Assembly (NCBI GenBank): GCA_024401535.1
Contig: JAKSKX010000006.1
Coordinates: 1-64,000 of the forward strand
DNA: 64,000 nucleotides
From: Paludibacteraceae bacterium
GTDB taxonomy: Bacteria; Bacteroidota; Bacteroidia; Bacteroidales; Paludibacteraceae
Direction of reading: 5' to 3'
Shown here: positions 8,201 to 16,417 of the stretch, piece by piece
How positions within the stretch are numbered: position 1 is the stretch's first letter
How the letters are laid out: every line of letters starts with the position of its first letter
Position numbers and translations under genes: made by a program
Notes under the pieces: model-generated
What the model saw: only the letters and a program-made list of their open reading frames with translations
Told to the model about the DNA's origin: nothing
Databases searched by the model: none

Positions 8201-9252
8201 ATGCCTACCAAATCAGAGTTAAGGATTCAGGTAGGGGAATAAGCGATGAAGACCAGAAGCACATCTTTGAAAGATTCTATCAAAGCAAGGGAGTCGATGC
8301 GCACATCGGTACAGGAATCGGATTGAGCCTTGTTAATGACTTTGTGCAGATGATGAGTGGAGACATTGAGATTGTTAGCCAGGAAGGTCACGGCTCTGAG
8401 TTTATCATAACTCTTCCTGCTTATTCCAGCAAGTCTCTTGAAGCTCAGTCTGAAGTTGTCGAGTCTATTATAGAAAAGAGCTTCTCTTCTAATACGCAGG
8501 ATGAAGAAAAACCGATACTTTTGATTGTTGAAGATAATGATGAGCTTCGTAAGTTCTGTGTCTCTCATTTCTCTCGCAAGTTTGATGTGCTAGAGGCTAC
8601 AAATGGTGTTGAGGCTATGAAACTGGCTGAGGAGAATGTTCCAGATATTATAGTTACAGACCTTCTCATGCCACAGATGTGCGGTGACGAGCTATGTAAA
8701 AAGATTAAGCAGGACGAGAGAACTTCACATATCCCATTGATTCTGCTTACTGCAATTCATAGCAAGGAGACTGAATACGATGCTTTGAAGTGTGGTGCAG
8801 ATGACTTTGTAACAAAGCCGTTTGACATTGATATTCTTCAGCAGAAGATGGAAAACATCATCGCATTGAAGGCAAGCATAAAGAAAAAGTTCAGAATTGA
8901 GCAAATCTCTGAACCTAAGAAAGTGGAAACTCAAAGCCCCGATGAAAAGTTTATGTTAAAGGCTATGCAAGTGATAGAAAAGAATATCAGTGAGCCTGAT
9001 TTTGATATTGAACAGCTTGCTTTGGAAACAGGAGTGTCTCGTATGCAGCTTTATAGAAAGATGAATGCCTTGACTGGAATGACTGTTAAGGAGTTTATCC
9101 GCAATGTGCGTATTAAAAGAGCAAAACAGTTGCTTGAACAGGGTACTTTGACTGTGTCCGAAATTGCTTACGAGGTTGGTTTCAAGGATATAGCTTATTT
9201 CCGTAAATGCTTCAAGGCTCATTTCGGAGTTAATCCAAGTGAAGTGAAATAG
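5257..9252 (+). CDS. Hybrid two-component system sensor/regulator (HTCS)
   Basis: A 1,331-residue one-protein phosphorelay spanning the inner membrane. In order: signal peptide; about 14 periplasmic Reg_prop beta-propeller strands (recurring WVGT/WIGT..G; residues about 30-660); Y_Y_Y domain (about 690-768); one transmembrane helix (about 770-795); HisKA with phospho-acceptor His831 in ISHELRTP; HATPase with N-box ILNNLLSNSLKF and G boxes DSGRGIS and GTGIGLSL; receiver with phospho-acceptor Asp1135 in IIVTDLLMP; and a C-terminal AraC-type helix-turn-helix (about 1235-1331). All catalytic residues are intact. HTCS proteins usually sense oligosaccharides and control adjacent polysaccharide-utilisation genes, but no SusC/SusD genes are nearby; the next gene, 18 bp away, is porZ. 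I start at ATG 5257, not the in-frame TTG at 5251, because ATTAGGA lies just upstream. Confidence 0.95.
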   Translation: MKKVYRLYLCLISLLFGFVSNISATGDLNSRFDNYTIREGLSNNIVQCITQDSYGYIWVGTSQGVNRFDGYGFTTFRSLEYAKKRIKGVLIRCIFEDSRKQLWIGTENGGLFKFNRDKETFQYIELMNENDGRYSANTIIEDKNGKIWVGTNEGLAFLNKSDELEYYHFKSDDFKGLVQLKKCCLDSLNRMWIGTGEDGVFIFDIEDEDLTKVKFEGLENDAEVRAIYHSRDNILWIGTYENGVYTLDTRKSTNILAKQFTDLPTTGGLATIKALTEDKYGHLWVGTREGLICYDKVSRKYNISTHDVHNNISLAQNSVIDLFVDNHSDLWVGTRGGLSYRNKEKQNFLLLQESKNDNKYLNCAQVYAFYEASPNEVWIGTESGGINIYNSDTKTFTYMTKENSGLSTNCIKSMVEVDGKLLVGTYMGGLNVIDVKSRSVIAKYKHDAKNNCSIADNNVWNICITKDKSVLLATSNGIDKFDVKRGTFSHIDKLAYKKEVYYLFEDKDEDLWVFTPDEIIVRQVEENRTLNYIEKSRSVVQGNNNIYYVGSNERGILLYSKYNGYISSIDESNGLCNNNVVSMVIQDGKIYAGTTGGLSIIDISSDSVSITNFDERDGLQGNQFHYGAMSLKKNGEVMLGGSAGANIFDARLIKANDFVPPVLISEVKVFNQILPNDEIKEENGRKHISVDYDKNMISFKFAALSYSKSIKNEYRYRLKGGNWIEAGTENKCTFTNLAPGDYTFQVMGSNCDGVWNEKCEEIDITVLPPFWNTWWFRLLLLVAICTAAFIGVSQYLRRIKLKTELDLEKKKADEMAKVEKLKIDFFTNISHELRTPITLIIGPLSKILSDESTSSETRQMAELAQKNANQLLVLVNQVLDFRKIESGTLSVVMKEGDLVAFIQFIFRSFLPNAESRNISMEYVLDTEQTEVLKSVQFDGDKLEKILNNLLSNSLKFTPQGGCVSVSLLSFVQHKFNNGSVCNAYQIRVKDSGRGISDEDQKHIFERFYQSKGVDAHIGTGIGLSLVNDFVQMMSGDIEIVSQEGHGSEFIITLPAYSSKSLEAQSEVVESIIEKSFSSNTQDEEKPILLIVEDNDELRKFCVSHFSRKFDVLEATNGVEAMKLAEENVPDIIVTDLLMPQMCGDELCKKIKQDERTSHIPLILLTAIHSKETEYDALKCGADDFVTKPFDIDILQQKMENIIALKASIKKKFRIEQISEPKKVETQSPDEKFMLKAMQVIEKNISEPDFDIEQLALETGVSRMQLYRKMNALTGMTVKEFIRNVRIKRAKQLLEQGTLTVSEIAYEVGFKDIAYFRKCFKAHFGVNPSEVK

Positions 9253-9270
9253 AATAATTCATAGATAGTT

Positions 9271-11604
9271 ATGCAACGATTTCTTATTACAATAGCATTG
9301 TTCCTTAGTTCTTTGATGTCAGCATTGGCTACTGATGTCAAGGTCGCTCCTGGAGAGTGGAAGACTATGTTTTCCTACAATAACGCGAGTGATATTGAGG
9401 TGTCTTCTCAATATGTGTTTTTGTTGTCTTCTCCTCAATTGTCATATTTTGACAAGAAGTATCAGGAGATAAATACCATCGACAAGTATGATGCTGGATT
9501 GTATTACGGAACAATAGCGAAGATCAAATGTCTGGACAAGCTTAATCTTTTAATGATTTGTTATACAGATTTGACAATTGACTTCTATGACTATTCAAAG
9601 GGGAAAGTAGTATTTACGGATTATTCCATCTGCAAGAAAGATATTGTAGGAAAGACTATAAATAGCATCGAAGCCACAGAAGATGGCTCTGTTGTTTATC
9701 TTTCCACAGATTTTGGAATTGTAAAGTACAATGTAAATAAGAAAGAGGTTTCTGAGTCATATTATATTGGAGAGGAAGGAACTTACCTTTCAGTCAAGTC
9801 AGTAGTGTTGCTCAAAGATTCAATTTTTGCGCTTACTGCCGAGGGTAAAATTCTTTGTGCAAGTGCCAAGAACAACATGCTTGTAAATTATAAAAGTTGG
9901 GAGGAATTACCTCTTCCTGCTTCTCCCATAAATTATTTGTATGCCCATGCAGGGAATTTGGTGGCTGGTACTGGCGCAGAATTGGCATGCTATAGTAATT
10001 CCAAGTGGAATAATATAACTCCGGCAATGGGAAGACCTAGAGAGATGTATTCTTACAATGGAAGTCTTTTGTGTAAGAGAGGAGAGTTCTTCACTGTTTA
10101 TAAGCAGAATTCTTTTGACGAGGTGCGTTTCTCTGTTGAGAATGACATTTACAGTTGTTTTGAATATGATGAGAGTTGCAATACGCTTTGGTGCTTAGCA
10201 AATAATAAATTATACGCTCTTGTTGACGGAAAAGTTTCAAACGAATATTCAATGATTGAAGGTCCATACCAGAACACATACTTCAAGGTTGTCAAAGAAG
10301 ACGACCGTTTGATTCTAGTAGGAAATGAAGGTTATTCCTCTCCTGCAATTATTTCTATATTAGAGAATGGCACATGGACAAACATAACTCCAAGCGTATT
10401 GGGAAATGATTATAATGCAGTGAATGATTTCTATTCTTGTGTTGACATTGTAGCAGATCCCAAAGATAAGTCTAAATACTATGTGCCTACATGGCGTGGA
10501 GTATTTGTTATTAAGGACGGTAAGGTTGTTGAGAAGTATAATCAAGACAATTCCACACTTTTGGTTTATTCCGGTGGAGGTGGAGATAATAAGACGCTTG
10601 TCGATTGTGCCTGGATGGACGAAAAGGGTAACTTGTTTGTAGCAAATATCCAGGCTTCCGAGTTGATTCATGTGCTTTCTCCTGATGGAAAGTGGACTGC
10701 CTTGAAACACAATTCTTTTTTGTCAATTCGTGCAGCTCGCAGGCATCTTCGCACAAAGAAAGGTTTTGATGTGATAACCTGTACTCCTGACCAAAAGTAT
10801 CTTTTGTTCTTGGACACAAAGGGTACACCGACAAATTCTTATGATGACAAGGCTGTGAAAATGAGCAACCTGACTTATAGCGATGGTGTATCTTCCAATA
10901 CCATTATTCCTGCAGCCTATTACGATGTGGTAGAGGATTTGAACGGAGACATTTGGTTGGGAATTGACCAAGGTGTTGTATATTTCAAAAGCAAGACTGT
11001 TTCTGCAGTTTCAGAAACAATGAACGAAGTTGTTCGCCCAAAGATAACTCGTGAAGACGATAACAGATTTGCTGACTATTTGTTATCTACAGATCATGTT
11101 ATATCAATTGCTGTGGACGGCCAGAATAGAAAGTGGTTGGGTACTAAGGACAATGGTTTGTATTTAGTTGCACCAGATGGAACTGAAATCCTTGAGCATT
11201 TCACATCCCAAAATTCTAGACTTCCTTCAAATACAATCAATTCATTGTCCTATGACGGCAAGTCAGGTGCTTTGTATGTTATGACTAATAGGGGCCTTTG
11301 CGTTTATGGAACAGATGCTTCAGAAGGAATGGATGACTATGATGAGGTAACGGTGTTTCCTAATCCGGTGAGACCAGAATATGACGGTCAAGTCGTTATT
11401 CAGGGGTTGATGGAGGACAGCAATGTTAAAATTACAGATTCAAAGGGAAATATGATCGAGAATGGAATGAGTAATGGTGGCACCTATTGCTGGAGCGCAA
11501 GAAGAAATAACGGCTCTAGAGTCGCTACAGGAGTATATAACATTTTCGTTTCGACACAGGACGGTATGTCTTACAAACATTTGAAGGTTGCAGTAGTGAA
11601 GTAA
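9271..11604 (+). CDS. porZ: Type IX secretion system component PorZ
   Basis: A 777-residue secreted protein, essentially the length I recall for Porphyromonas gingivalis PorZ (776). A signal peptide ends near LMSALA. The chain then has two N-terminal beta-propeller domains; conserved PorZ features include GEWKTMFSYNNA, YLSTDFGIVKYNV and late Reg_prop strands WLGIDQGVVYF and WLGTKDNGLYLV. A C-terminal beta-sandwich T9SS domain begins at VTVFPNPVRP (about residue 690) and ends KHLKVAVVK. In P. gingivalis PorZ is a cell-surface part of the attachment complex that presents A-LPS to the sortase-like PorU. The gene is flanked by a sensor whose periplasmic part is also a propeller (18 bp upstream) and argB (19 bp downstream). 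A generic two-component-propeller label is the main alternative. Confidence 0.85.
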   Translation: MQRFLITIALFLSSLMSALATDVKVAPGEWKTMFSYNNASDIEVSSQYVFLLSSPQLSYFDKKYQEINTIDKYDAGLYYGTIAKIKCLDKLNLLMICYTDLTIDFYDYSKGKVVFTDYSICKKDIVGKTINSIEATEDGSVVYLSTDFGIVKYNVNKKEVSESYYIGEEGTYLSVKSVVLLKDSIFALTAEGKILCASAKNNMLVNYKSWEELPLPASPINYLYAHAGNLVAGTGAELACYSNSKWNNITPAMGRPREMYSYNGSLLCKRGEFFTVYKQNSFDEVRFSVENDIYSCFEYDESCNTLWCLANNKLYALVDGKVSNEYSMIEGPYQNTYFKVVKEDDRLILVGNEGYSSPAIISILENGTWTNITPSVLGNDYNAVNDFYSCVDIVADPKDKSKYYVPTWRGVFVIKDGKVVEKYNQDNSTLLVYSGGGGDNKTLVDCAWMDEKGNLFVANIQASELIHVLSPDGKWTALKHNSFLSIRAARRHLRTKKGFDVITCTPDQKYLLFLDTKGTPTNSYDDKAVKMSNLTYSDGVSSNTIIPAAYYDVVEDLNGDIWLGIDQGVVYFKSKTVSAVSETMNEVVRPKITREDDNRFADYLLSTDHVISIAVDGQNRKWLGTKDNGLYLVAPDGTEILEHFTSQNSRLPSNTINSLSYDGKSGALYVMTNRGLCVYGTDASEGMDDYDEVTVFPNPVRPEYDGQVVIQGLMEDSNVKITDSKGNMIENGMSNGGTYCWSARRNNGSRVATGVYNIFVSTQDGMSYKHLKVAVVK

Positions 11605-11623
11605 TATATAAAATTTAGATATA

Positions 11624-12397
11624 ATGGAAAAACTAACAGTTATCAAGGTTGGTGGTAAGATAGTAGAGGAAGAAGCAACATTGAAGGCGTTGTTGTCGGA
11701 TTTCTCAAAGGTTGAAGGCCGTAAGGTTTTGGTTCACGGAGGTGGCCGTTCCGCTACAGCTATGGCAACAAGACTCGGAATAGAGAGCCAGATGATAGAT
11801 GGAAGAAGAGTTACTGATGCAGAAACTCTAAAGGTAGTAACTATGGTTTATGCCGGACTTGTGAACAAGAACATCGTTGCTTCACTTCAGGCCTTGGGTG
11901 TTAATGCGCTTGGACTTACAGGTGCTGACCTTGGTTATATGTTATCTGCGAAGAGGCCTATTAAGAATGGCATTGACTATGGATTCGTCGGTGATGTGAA
12001 GAGTGTCAATTCTGATCTTTTGGCAAAACTAATTGCAGACGGAGTTGTTCCTATCCTTGCGCCATTGACTCATGATGGTAAAGGCTCTATGTTAAATACA
12101 AATGCTGATACCATTGCTGGTGAGGCTGCTAAGGCCCTTTCTAAGCATTTTGATGTTACTCTTGTATATTGTTTTGAGAAGAAGGGTGTACTACGTGATG
12201 AGAATGACGATGATAGTGTTATTTCAGAGATAAACGAAGCTGATTTCAAGAAGTATGTTGCAGATGGAACCATTCAAGGTGGTATGATCCCTAAGCTTGA
12301 GAATGCTTTTGCAGCTATTTCTGCCGGCGTTTCAAAGGTTGTAATTACAAAGGCGGATCAGCTTGGAAAGGTTGGCGGTACTACTATTGTAAGGTAA
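11624..12397 (+). CDS. argB: Acetylglutamate kinase (possibly N-succinylglutamate kinase)
   Basis: A 257-residue amino-acid kinase-fold enzyme that phosphorylates the gamma-carboxylate of N-acylglutamate in arginine biosynthesis. The N-terminal KVGGKIV phosphate-binding loop, the substrate loop VHGGGRSAT, GRRVTDAETL, the NTNADTIAGEAAKAL segment and the C-terminal GGMIPKLENA are all present. Some Bacteroides use N-succinyl rather than N-acetyl intermediates in this pathway, so the acyl group cannot be assigned from sequence. It has no arginine-gene neighbours; it lies 19 bp after porZ and 18 bp before the prenyltransferase. No N-terminal arginine-inhibition helix is seen, so feedback control of the long-form type is unlikely. 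Confidence 0.93.
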   Translation: MEKLTVIKVGGKIVEEEATLKALLSDFSKVEGRKVLVHGGGRSATAMATRLGIESQMIDGRRVTDAETLKVVTMVYAGLVNKNIVASLQALGVNALGLTGADLGYMLSAKRPIKNGIDYGFVGDVKSVNSDLLAKLIADGVVPILAPLTHDGKGSMLNTNADTIAGEAAKALSKHFDVTLVYCFEKKGVLRDENDDDSVISEINEADFKKYVADGTIQGGMIPKLENAFAAISAGVSKVVITKADQLGKVGGTTIVR

Positions 12398-12415
12398 TAA
12401 GTTTCTTCCTTTCCT

Positions 12416-13375
12416 ATGAATAAGTTTGATTATTATAAGGATATTTTGAAATTATTGCGTTTGCCTCAGCTGTGTGCTGTGGCAATTGCTCAGTTGGTCT
12501 TGCATTTCTATTATTTCGAACCGGCTATGGCGTACTATGGAGGAGAGGCAAAAATGGAAGCTTTGCCTTTGACTTTGTGTGTACTTGCCACTGTTTGCAC
12601 TGCGGCAAGCGGGTTCCTTGCAAATGATTATTTCGACACGAGAATAGATAAAGTCAACAGACCGTTAACAAGAATCGTAGATGCTTCGGTGTCGCGTGAT
12701 ACGGCTTTTTATCTTTGTATGGGAGCTACTGCTATAGCATTGGTAGTTTCCGCTTTCCTTGCTTATCTTGCCAGTAATTCGACTTACTTTTTTGTTTTTG
12801 CAGGTGTTGTTGGTCTTGTGTGGTTTTATTCTGCAAGCTATAAGAGGATTATGCTGCTTGGAAATGTGATGTTCGGACTTGCTTTTGCAATGATTCCTTT
12901 TACCGTGTTGCTTTTCGATATCTGGTTTGCAAATATGACTTATGGTGCGTTTTCTAAGGCGGACGCAATCTTTACAAAGATATTGAATCAGAGTCTGTTG
13001 ATATCTTTCTTTGTTTTTGGCTATATGTTTGTTTATGACATCGTTAGAGGAATGGAGGAGGAAAAAGGTGAGCGAGAGCTTGAATGCCGTTCACTTTGCA
13101 TAGTCTGTGGTAAAAAGGTAGCAAAAGCGGTGATTATTGTAGTTACAATAATAGTTGGTTTGGCACTTGTCTCGTGTTGCATTGCTTCCAAGAAATTCAC
13201 CGGGCAGATAGGTATCTATATAGCATTTTTTGTTATTTCATTGACTATCGCCCTTTCTGTTCAGATTGTTAAATCAAAAGTTCGTTTTGATTATTTAATC
13301 ATTTACGGATTGATTTACATTCTGATGGCTGTAGCTTTAGGTTTAATGTCTATTTATGCCTATTATTTGGAGTAG
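12416..13375 (+). CDS. UbiA-family prenyltransferase
   Basis: A 319-residue integral inner-membrane protein with about eight or nine transmembrane helices. The first Asp-rich motif NDYFDTRIDKVNRP (about residue 70) is the Mg-diphosphate site of UbiA-type aromatic or glycerol-phosphate prenyltransferases. The second appears as YDIVRGMEEEKGERELECRS (about 205), which keeps acidic residues but is not the textbook menA/ubiA form. Bacteroidetes relatives are often labelled geranylgeranylglycerol-phosphate geranylgeranyltransferase-like; the acceptor is not determinable here. It is the last gene of the HAD-to-prenyltransferase run, and no clear hairpin terminator follows before the next promoter at 13479. 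Confidence 0.85.
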   Translation: MNKFDYYKDILKLLRLPQLCAVAIAQLVLHFYYFEPAMAYYGGEAKMEALPLTLCVLATVCTAASGFLANDYFDTRIDKVNRPLTRIVDASVSRDTAFYLCMGATAIALVVSAFLAYLASNSTYFFVFAGVVGLVWFYSASYKRIMLLGNVMFGLAFAMIPFTVLLFDIWFANMTYGAFSKADAIFTKILNQSLLISFFVFGYMFVYDIVRGMEEEKGERELECRSLCIVCGKKVAKAVIIVVTIIVGLALVSCCIASKKFTGQIGIYIAFFVISLTIALSVQIVKSKVRFDYLIIYGLIYILMAVALGLMSIYAYYLE

Positions 13376-13478
13376 TGTTTTGGACAAAATTGTTTAATTT
13401 TAAAACGATTTATGTTTAATTTTCATGTTTTTCGATATCTTTTTGCAAAAGTTTCGATGAAATAACAAAAAATATTGA

Positions 13479-13486
13479 TATTTTTG
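13479..13486 (+). promoter_or_regulatory. -7 element for the beta-helix gene
   Basis: TATTTTTG is a perfect TAnnTTTG match. A TTTCGA about 20 bp upstream (13452-13457) is a weak -33 candidate. The ATG is at 13568, giving a leader of about 75 nt. Confidence 0.7.
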
Positions 13487-13567
13487 CACTTTGTAAATAG
13501 TAGGGCTTAAAAAGGTAGCTACTAGTTTTGAGTGAATTAACTGTATTTAGAAAAGTTCTTTTGTTAA

Positions 13568-14527
13568 ATGGGAAGAATACTAACATTAATTTTTGCAGCG
13601 TTGATGCTGTCTTTCTCGGCAAATGCGCGTATCAAGAGAGTAAATAACTCTCCTGAGTCTAATGCACAATACGCTTCATTAGAGAATGCTTTGATTGATT
13701 GTGCAGCTGGCGATACTATTTTACTTGAAGGCTCGTCTAAAGCATACGGTCCAGGCGATGCGTATGGCTATGATCCAATTAGAATTACTAAGCCTGTAAC
13801 AATAATTGGTATCGGACATTCATACAAAGAAAACGAAATTGTTGCATATCCTATAGGAGAGTCTTATATCGGCAGTACGCTTAAGATTGTAAGTCCTAGG
13901 GTTAATATAATCGGATGTATCCTTCCAAGTATAGAGATTTATTCCAACGAGTGCCAGGTTGTTAGATGCCAGGTTTTGGCAGGTAGTCAGAACGCTATAG
14001 AGGTGGCTGATACAGTTAACGGATGTATTATTCGTCAAAGTTTCTTGGTTGGTAATGTGCAGGGTAACGGTTACCCTCAGAACGTCAATGTTTTGAACAA
14101 TATCATTTGTGGAAATGTAAGTCAGTTTGAGCGCTCTCGTATAGAGCGCAATACTTTCGGTAAGTATAATCGATTCGGAGGTATTCGTAACTTGCGTTTT
14201 TGCTCTGTGATTGAAAATGTGTTCAATCAGAACCTAAAGAACAGCCAGACTAATACATGCTCAATGCTTAATAACTATATCGGTGATTTCACTCGTGACA
14301 TAGAGAGTGACGATTTCTCTTTGGACAGAAATTATCGAATAAAGGTTGAAAGCCCTCTTTACAACAAGGCTTCGGATGGTGACCAGCTTGGTGCTTTTGG
14401 CGGCCCTCTCCCTTATGTTGTATCTGGTCTTTCTGATGCTCCTATTATTAAGTCATACTCTGCTCCGTCCGAGGTTAACTCAAGAACTGGACTAGAGGTT
14501 ACAATTACTTACAAACTAGATAGATAA
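13568..14527 (+). CDS. Secreted right-handed beta-helix protein
   Basis: A 319-residue exported protein with a signal peptide ending SANA. The body (about residues 25-265) has the pectate-lyase-like pattern: YASLENALIDCAAGDTILL, then VTIIGIGHSY and many short Ile/Val/Asn coils (CQVVRCQV, NVLNNIICGN, CSVIENVF). It lacks clear catalytic residues of a known lyase, so it may bind rather than cut. The tail from about 280 (APIIKSYSAP onward) looks like a small beta domain. No T9SS signal or lipobox is seen, so the periplasm is the default location. It is followed after 5 bp by the DPGxG-repeat T9SS substrate, so the two are almost certainly made together. Confidence 0.72.
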   Translation: MGRILTLIFAALMLSFSANARIKRVNNSPESNAQYASLENALIDCAAGDTILLEGSSKAYGPGDAYGYDPIRITKPVTIIGIGHSYKENEIVAYPIGESYIGSTLKIVSPRVNIIGCILPSIEIYSNECQVVRCQVLAGSQNAIEVADTVNGCIIRQSFLVGNVQGNGYPQNVNVLNNIICGNVSQFERSRIERNTFGKYNRFGGIRNLRFCSVIENVFNQNLKNSQTNTCSMLNNYIGDFTRDIESDDFSLDRNYRIKVESPLYNKASDGDQLGAFGGPLPYVVSGLSDAPIIKSYSAPSEVNSRTGLEVTITYKLDR

Positions 14528-14532
14528 TCGAC

Positions 14533-15498
14533 ATGAAAAAGATATTTGCGACTCTTTCTGCTCTTGCTCTTTCTGCAACTGCTTTGCTAGCTCAGGTTAC
14601 TCAGACTGAGTATTTCTTTGATGAGGATCCAGGTTTTGGAAAGGGTATAAAGGCTGGTGTTGCTACAGGTTCGACAATCAAGTTCAAGGCTAATATCCGT
14701 GGTTTGAAAAATGGATTCCATACTTTGTATGTTCGTGGCAGAAACTATGAGGGATGGGGACATTGTGTTGCAATCCCTGTTACTGTTTATGAGCGTTCTG
14801 CAGATATAGTTGGTTCAGAATACTATTTCGATAAGGATCCAGGTGAAGGAAAGGGTAAGTTTTTGGAGAATACAGCTGATGGAGCTGCTATCAATGTGAT
14901 TTCTTCGGATGTTCTTAATAAAGTTGATTATGGTTTCCATACTCTTTATTCTAGAGCTTTGTCCAATGACAATTCTTGGACAAATCCTTTTGGAGTTCCG
15001 TTTGTTTATCTTTCTCTTGTTTCCCCTGTCACTCGTTCTGAGTTTTATGTTGACAAGGATCCAGGTGAGGGTAACGGCAAGGTTGCAACTATAGAGAATG
15101 GTGCTGTTTATTTCCAGATGAAGACAGACAATTTGAAAAGTGGCAAGCATACACTTTATGTACGTAGTCAGGATGCTTCTGGATATTGGACTGTTGAGTA
15201 CGCTATTCCATTCAATTATAATATTAATTCAGAGGTTGTAACATGGAATGACTTTGTTAGCGTTAGTCCTAATCCGACAATGTTTAATTTTGATTTGTCA
15301 ATTAACTCTGCTGACGAGACTTCCAATACTAGTGTTGCTATTCTTTCTCAGTCTGGTAAGGTTCTTTTTGATAAGCAGTACCCAGCTTCTGAAAAGAAGA
15401 TCAACTTTAATGTTAAGGAGTTTGCTCCAGGTTCTTATCAAGTAGTTGTTGATAGGGGTGGTATTATTGCAATCCGAAAGTTAGTTATTAAGAGATAA
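14533..15498 (+). CDS. Secreted DPGxG-repeat protein with type A T9SS sorting domain
   Basis: A 321-residue protein: a signal peptide (cut near LLAQ), then three repeats of about 75-85 residues. Each opens with an aromatic-Asp/Glu-Asp-Pro-Gly signature (FFDEDPGFGKG, YFDKDPGEGKG, YVDKDPGEGNG) and continues to a G.HTLY.R strand. From about residue 238 (VSVSPNPTMFNFDL) to the end is a type A T9SS C-terminal domain finishing SYQVVVDRGG...LVIKR. Acidic DxDPGxG loops suggest metal binding, but that is inference. The repeat is common in Bacteroidetes secreted proteins of unknown role. It is co-transcribed with the beta-helix gene and followed by a terminator at 15544. Confidence 0.85.
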   Translation: MKKIFATLSALALSATALLAQVTQTEYFFDEDPGFGKGIKAGVATGSTIKFKANIRGLKNGFHTLYVRGRNYEGWGHCVAIPVTVYERSADIVGSEYYFDKDPGEGKGKFLENTADGAAINVISSDVLNKVDYGFHTLYSRALSNDNSWTNPFGVPFVYLSLVSPVTRSEFYVDKDPGEGNGKVATIENGAVYFQMKTDNLKSGKHTLYVRSQDASGYWTVEYAIPFNYNINSEVVTWNDFVSVSPNPTMFNFDLSINSADETSNTSVAILSQSGKVLFDKQYPASEKKINFNVKEFAPGSYQVVVDRGGIIAIRKLVIKR

Positions 15499-15543
15499 AT
15501 TTGTATTTTTCTCGAGGTGACATTACTATAAGAGTTCAAATCA

Positions 15544-15576
15544 AAGGGTAGGCTTCGAGAGTCTATCCTTTTTTTA
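15544..15576 (+). terminator. Rho-independent terminator after the DPGxG-repeat gene
   Basis: An 11-bp stem (AAGGGTAGGCT with AGTCTATCCTT, two G-U pairs) with a 5-nt loop is followed directly by seven T. Confidence 0.85.
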
Positions 15577-15582
15577 TTTTTG
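15575..15582 (+). promoter_or_regulatory. Possible -7 element giving a leaderless transcript
   Basis: TATTTTTG matches the Bacteroidetes -7 box and ends 5 nt before the ATG at 15588. It overlaps the T-tract of the preceding terminator, so the match may be chance. If real, transcription would start at or just beside the start codon. Confidence 0.4.
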
Positions 15583-15587
15583 TTACT

Positions 15588-16403
15588 ATGATTAAAAGAC
15601 TTATTTGTTTTTTCGTATATGTCTCTTTGTACGTTTTTTCATTTGCTTTAGATAGAGCTGCAATTCAAAAGCAGTTTGAAATACTAAAAGATGAGAATGT
15701 TTCGGACGAAGTAAAACTTAAGGTTAACAGTCAAATTGAAGACTCCCTTTACGCCCTTATTTCAAAGGAAACAAAGGTCATAGGACGTATTTATTCTGAG
15801 TTTCCTAATCTTGGACGAGTAATGTCTGATGACGGTAAGTTGTGTGTTTATAGCTGGGGTTTCGCTCTAAGTGACAAGACTTACTATTACGGAAGTATTG
15901 TTCAGTCAAAGAAAAGAAAACAAGTCAAGACTTCGTTGCTAAAGATGAAGAATGGACCTTATATTCCCAGGGATGATGTCCGTATTACTCATGATAATTG
16001 GTATGGCTCTCTATACTATTCTCTAGTACATGTAAAGTTTAAAAGAGACGAATACTATACATTGATTGGTTGGTCGGCAAATGCTAAGGATTCACATTTC
16101 AAGGTGTTGGATGCTGCGCGTTTGGACTCAAAAGGTCGTTTGAATTTCGGTAAGATGGCTTTCAAACAAAAAGGCAAGCCTGCTCGTTACCGTTATCTTC
16201 TGCAGTATGACGCCAACGGTAAAATTGCTGTGAACTATGATGCGAGCCAAAAATCGATAGTTTTTGACCATTTGGCTCCTGAGAGCGTGATGTTTACGGA
16301 TTTGTATTCGTACTATGGTCCAGACTTTACATATGATGCGTTTCAGCTAGTCGATGGAAAATGGTTTCTCCGAGAGAATGTTGACGCAAAAAATAAGGAA
16401 TAA
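15588..16403 (+). CDS. Exported hypothetical protein
   Basis: A 271-residue protein with a typical signal peptide (MIKRLICFF...VFSFA). I do not recognise a family. The mature part is rich in aromatic and basic residues, with motifs GRVMSDDGKLCVYSWGF, WYGSLYYSLVHVKF, YYTLIGWSANAKDSHFKVLD and ARYRYLLQYD suggesting a beta-sheet fold. No lipobox, T9SS signal or catalytic signature is visible. It ends 14 bp before the dipeptidyl peptidase III gene, so the two are probably co-transcribed; a shared role in the periplasm is possible. Confidence 0.75.
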   Translation: MIKRLICFFVYVSLYVFSFALDRAAIQKQFEILKDENVSDEVKLKVNSQIEDSLYALISKETKVIGRIYSEFPNLGRVMSDDGKLCVYSWGFALSDKTYYYGSIVQSKKRKQVKTSLLKMKNGPYIPRDDVRITHDNWYGSLYYSLVHVKFKRDEYYTLIGWSANAKDSHFKVLDAARLDSKGRLNFGKMAFKQKGKPARYRYLLQYDANGKIAVNYDASQKSIVFDHLAPESVMFTDLYSYYGPDFTYDAFQLVDGKWFLRENVDAKNKE

Positions 16404-16417
16404 AACTTAATTATATA

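Noticed and set aside
5257-13375. A polysaccharide utilisation locus around the hybrid sensor
   Set aside because: No SusC/SusD pair, glycoside hydrolase or surface glycan-binding lipoprotein accompanies the sensor; neighbours are porZ, argB and a prenyltransferase.
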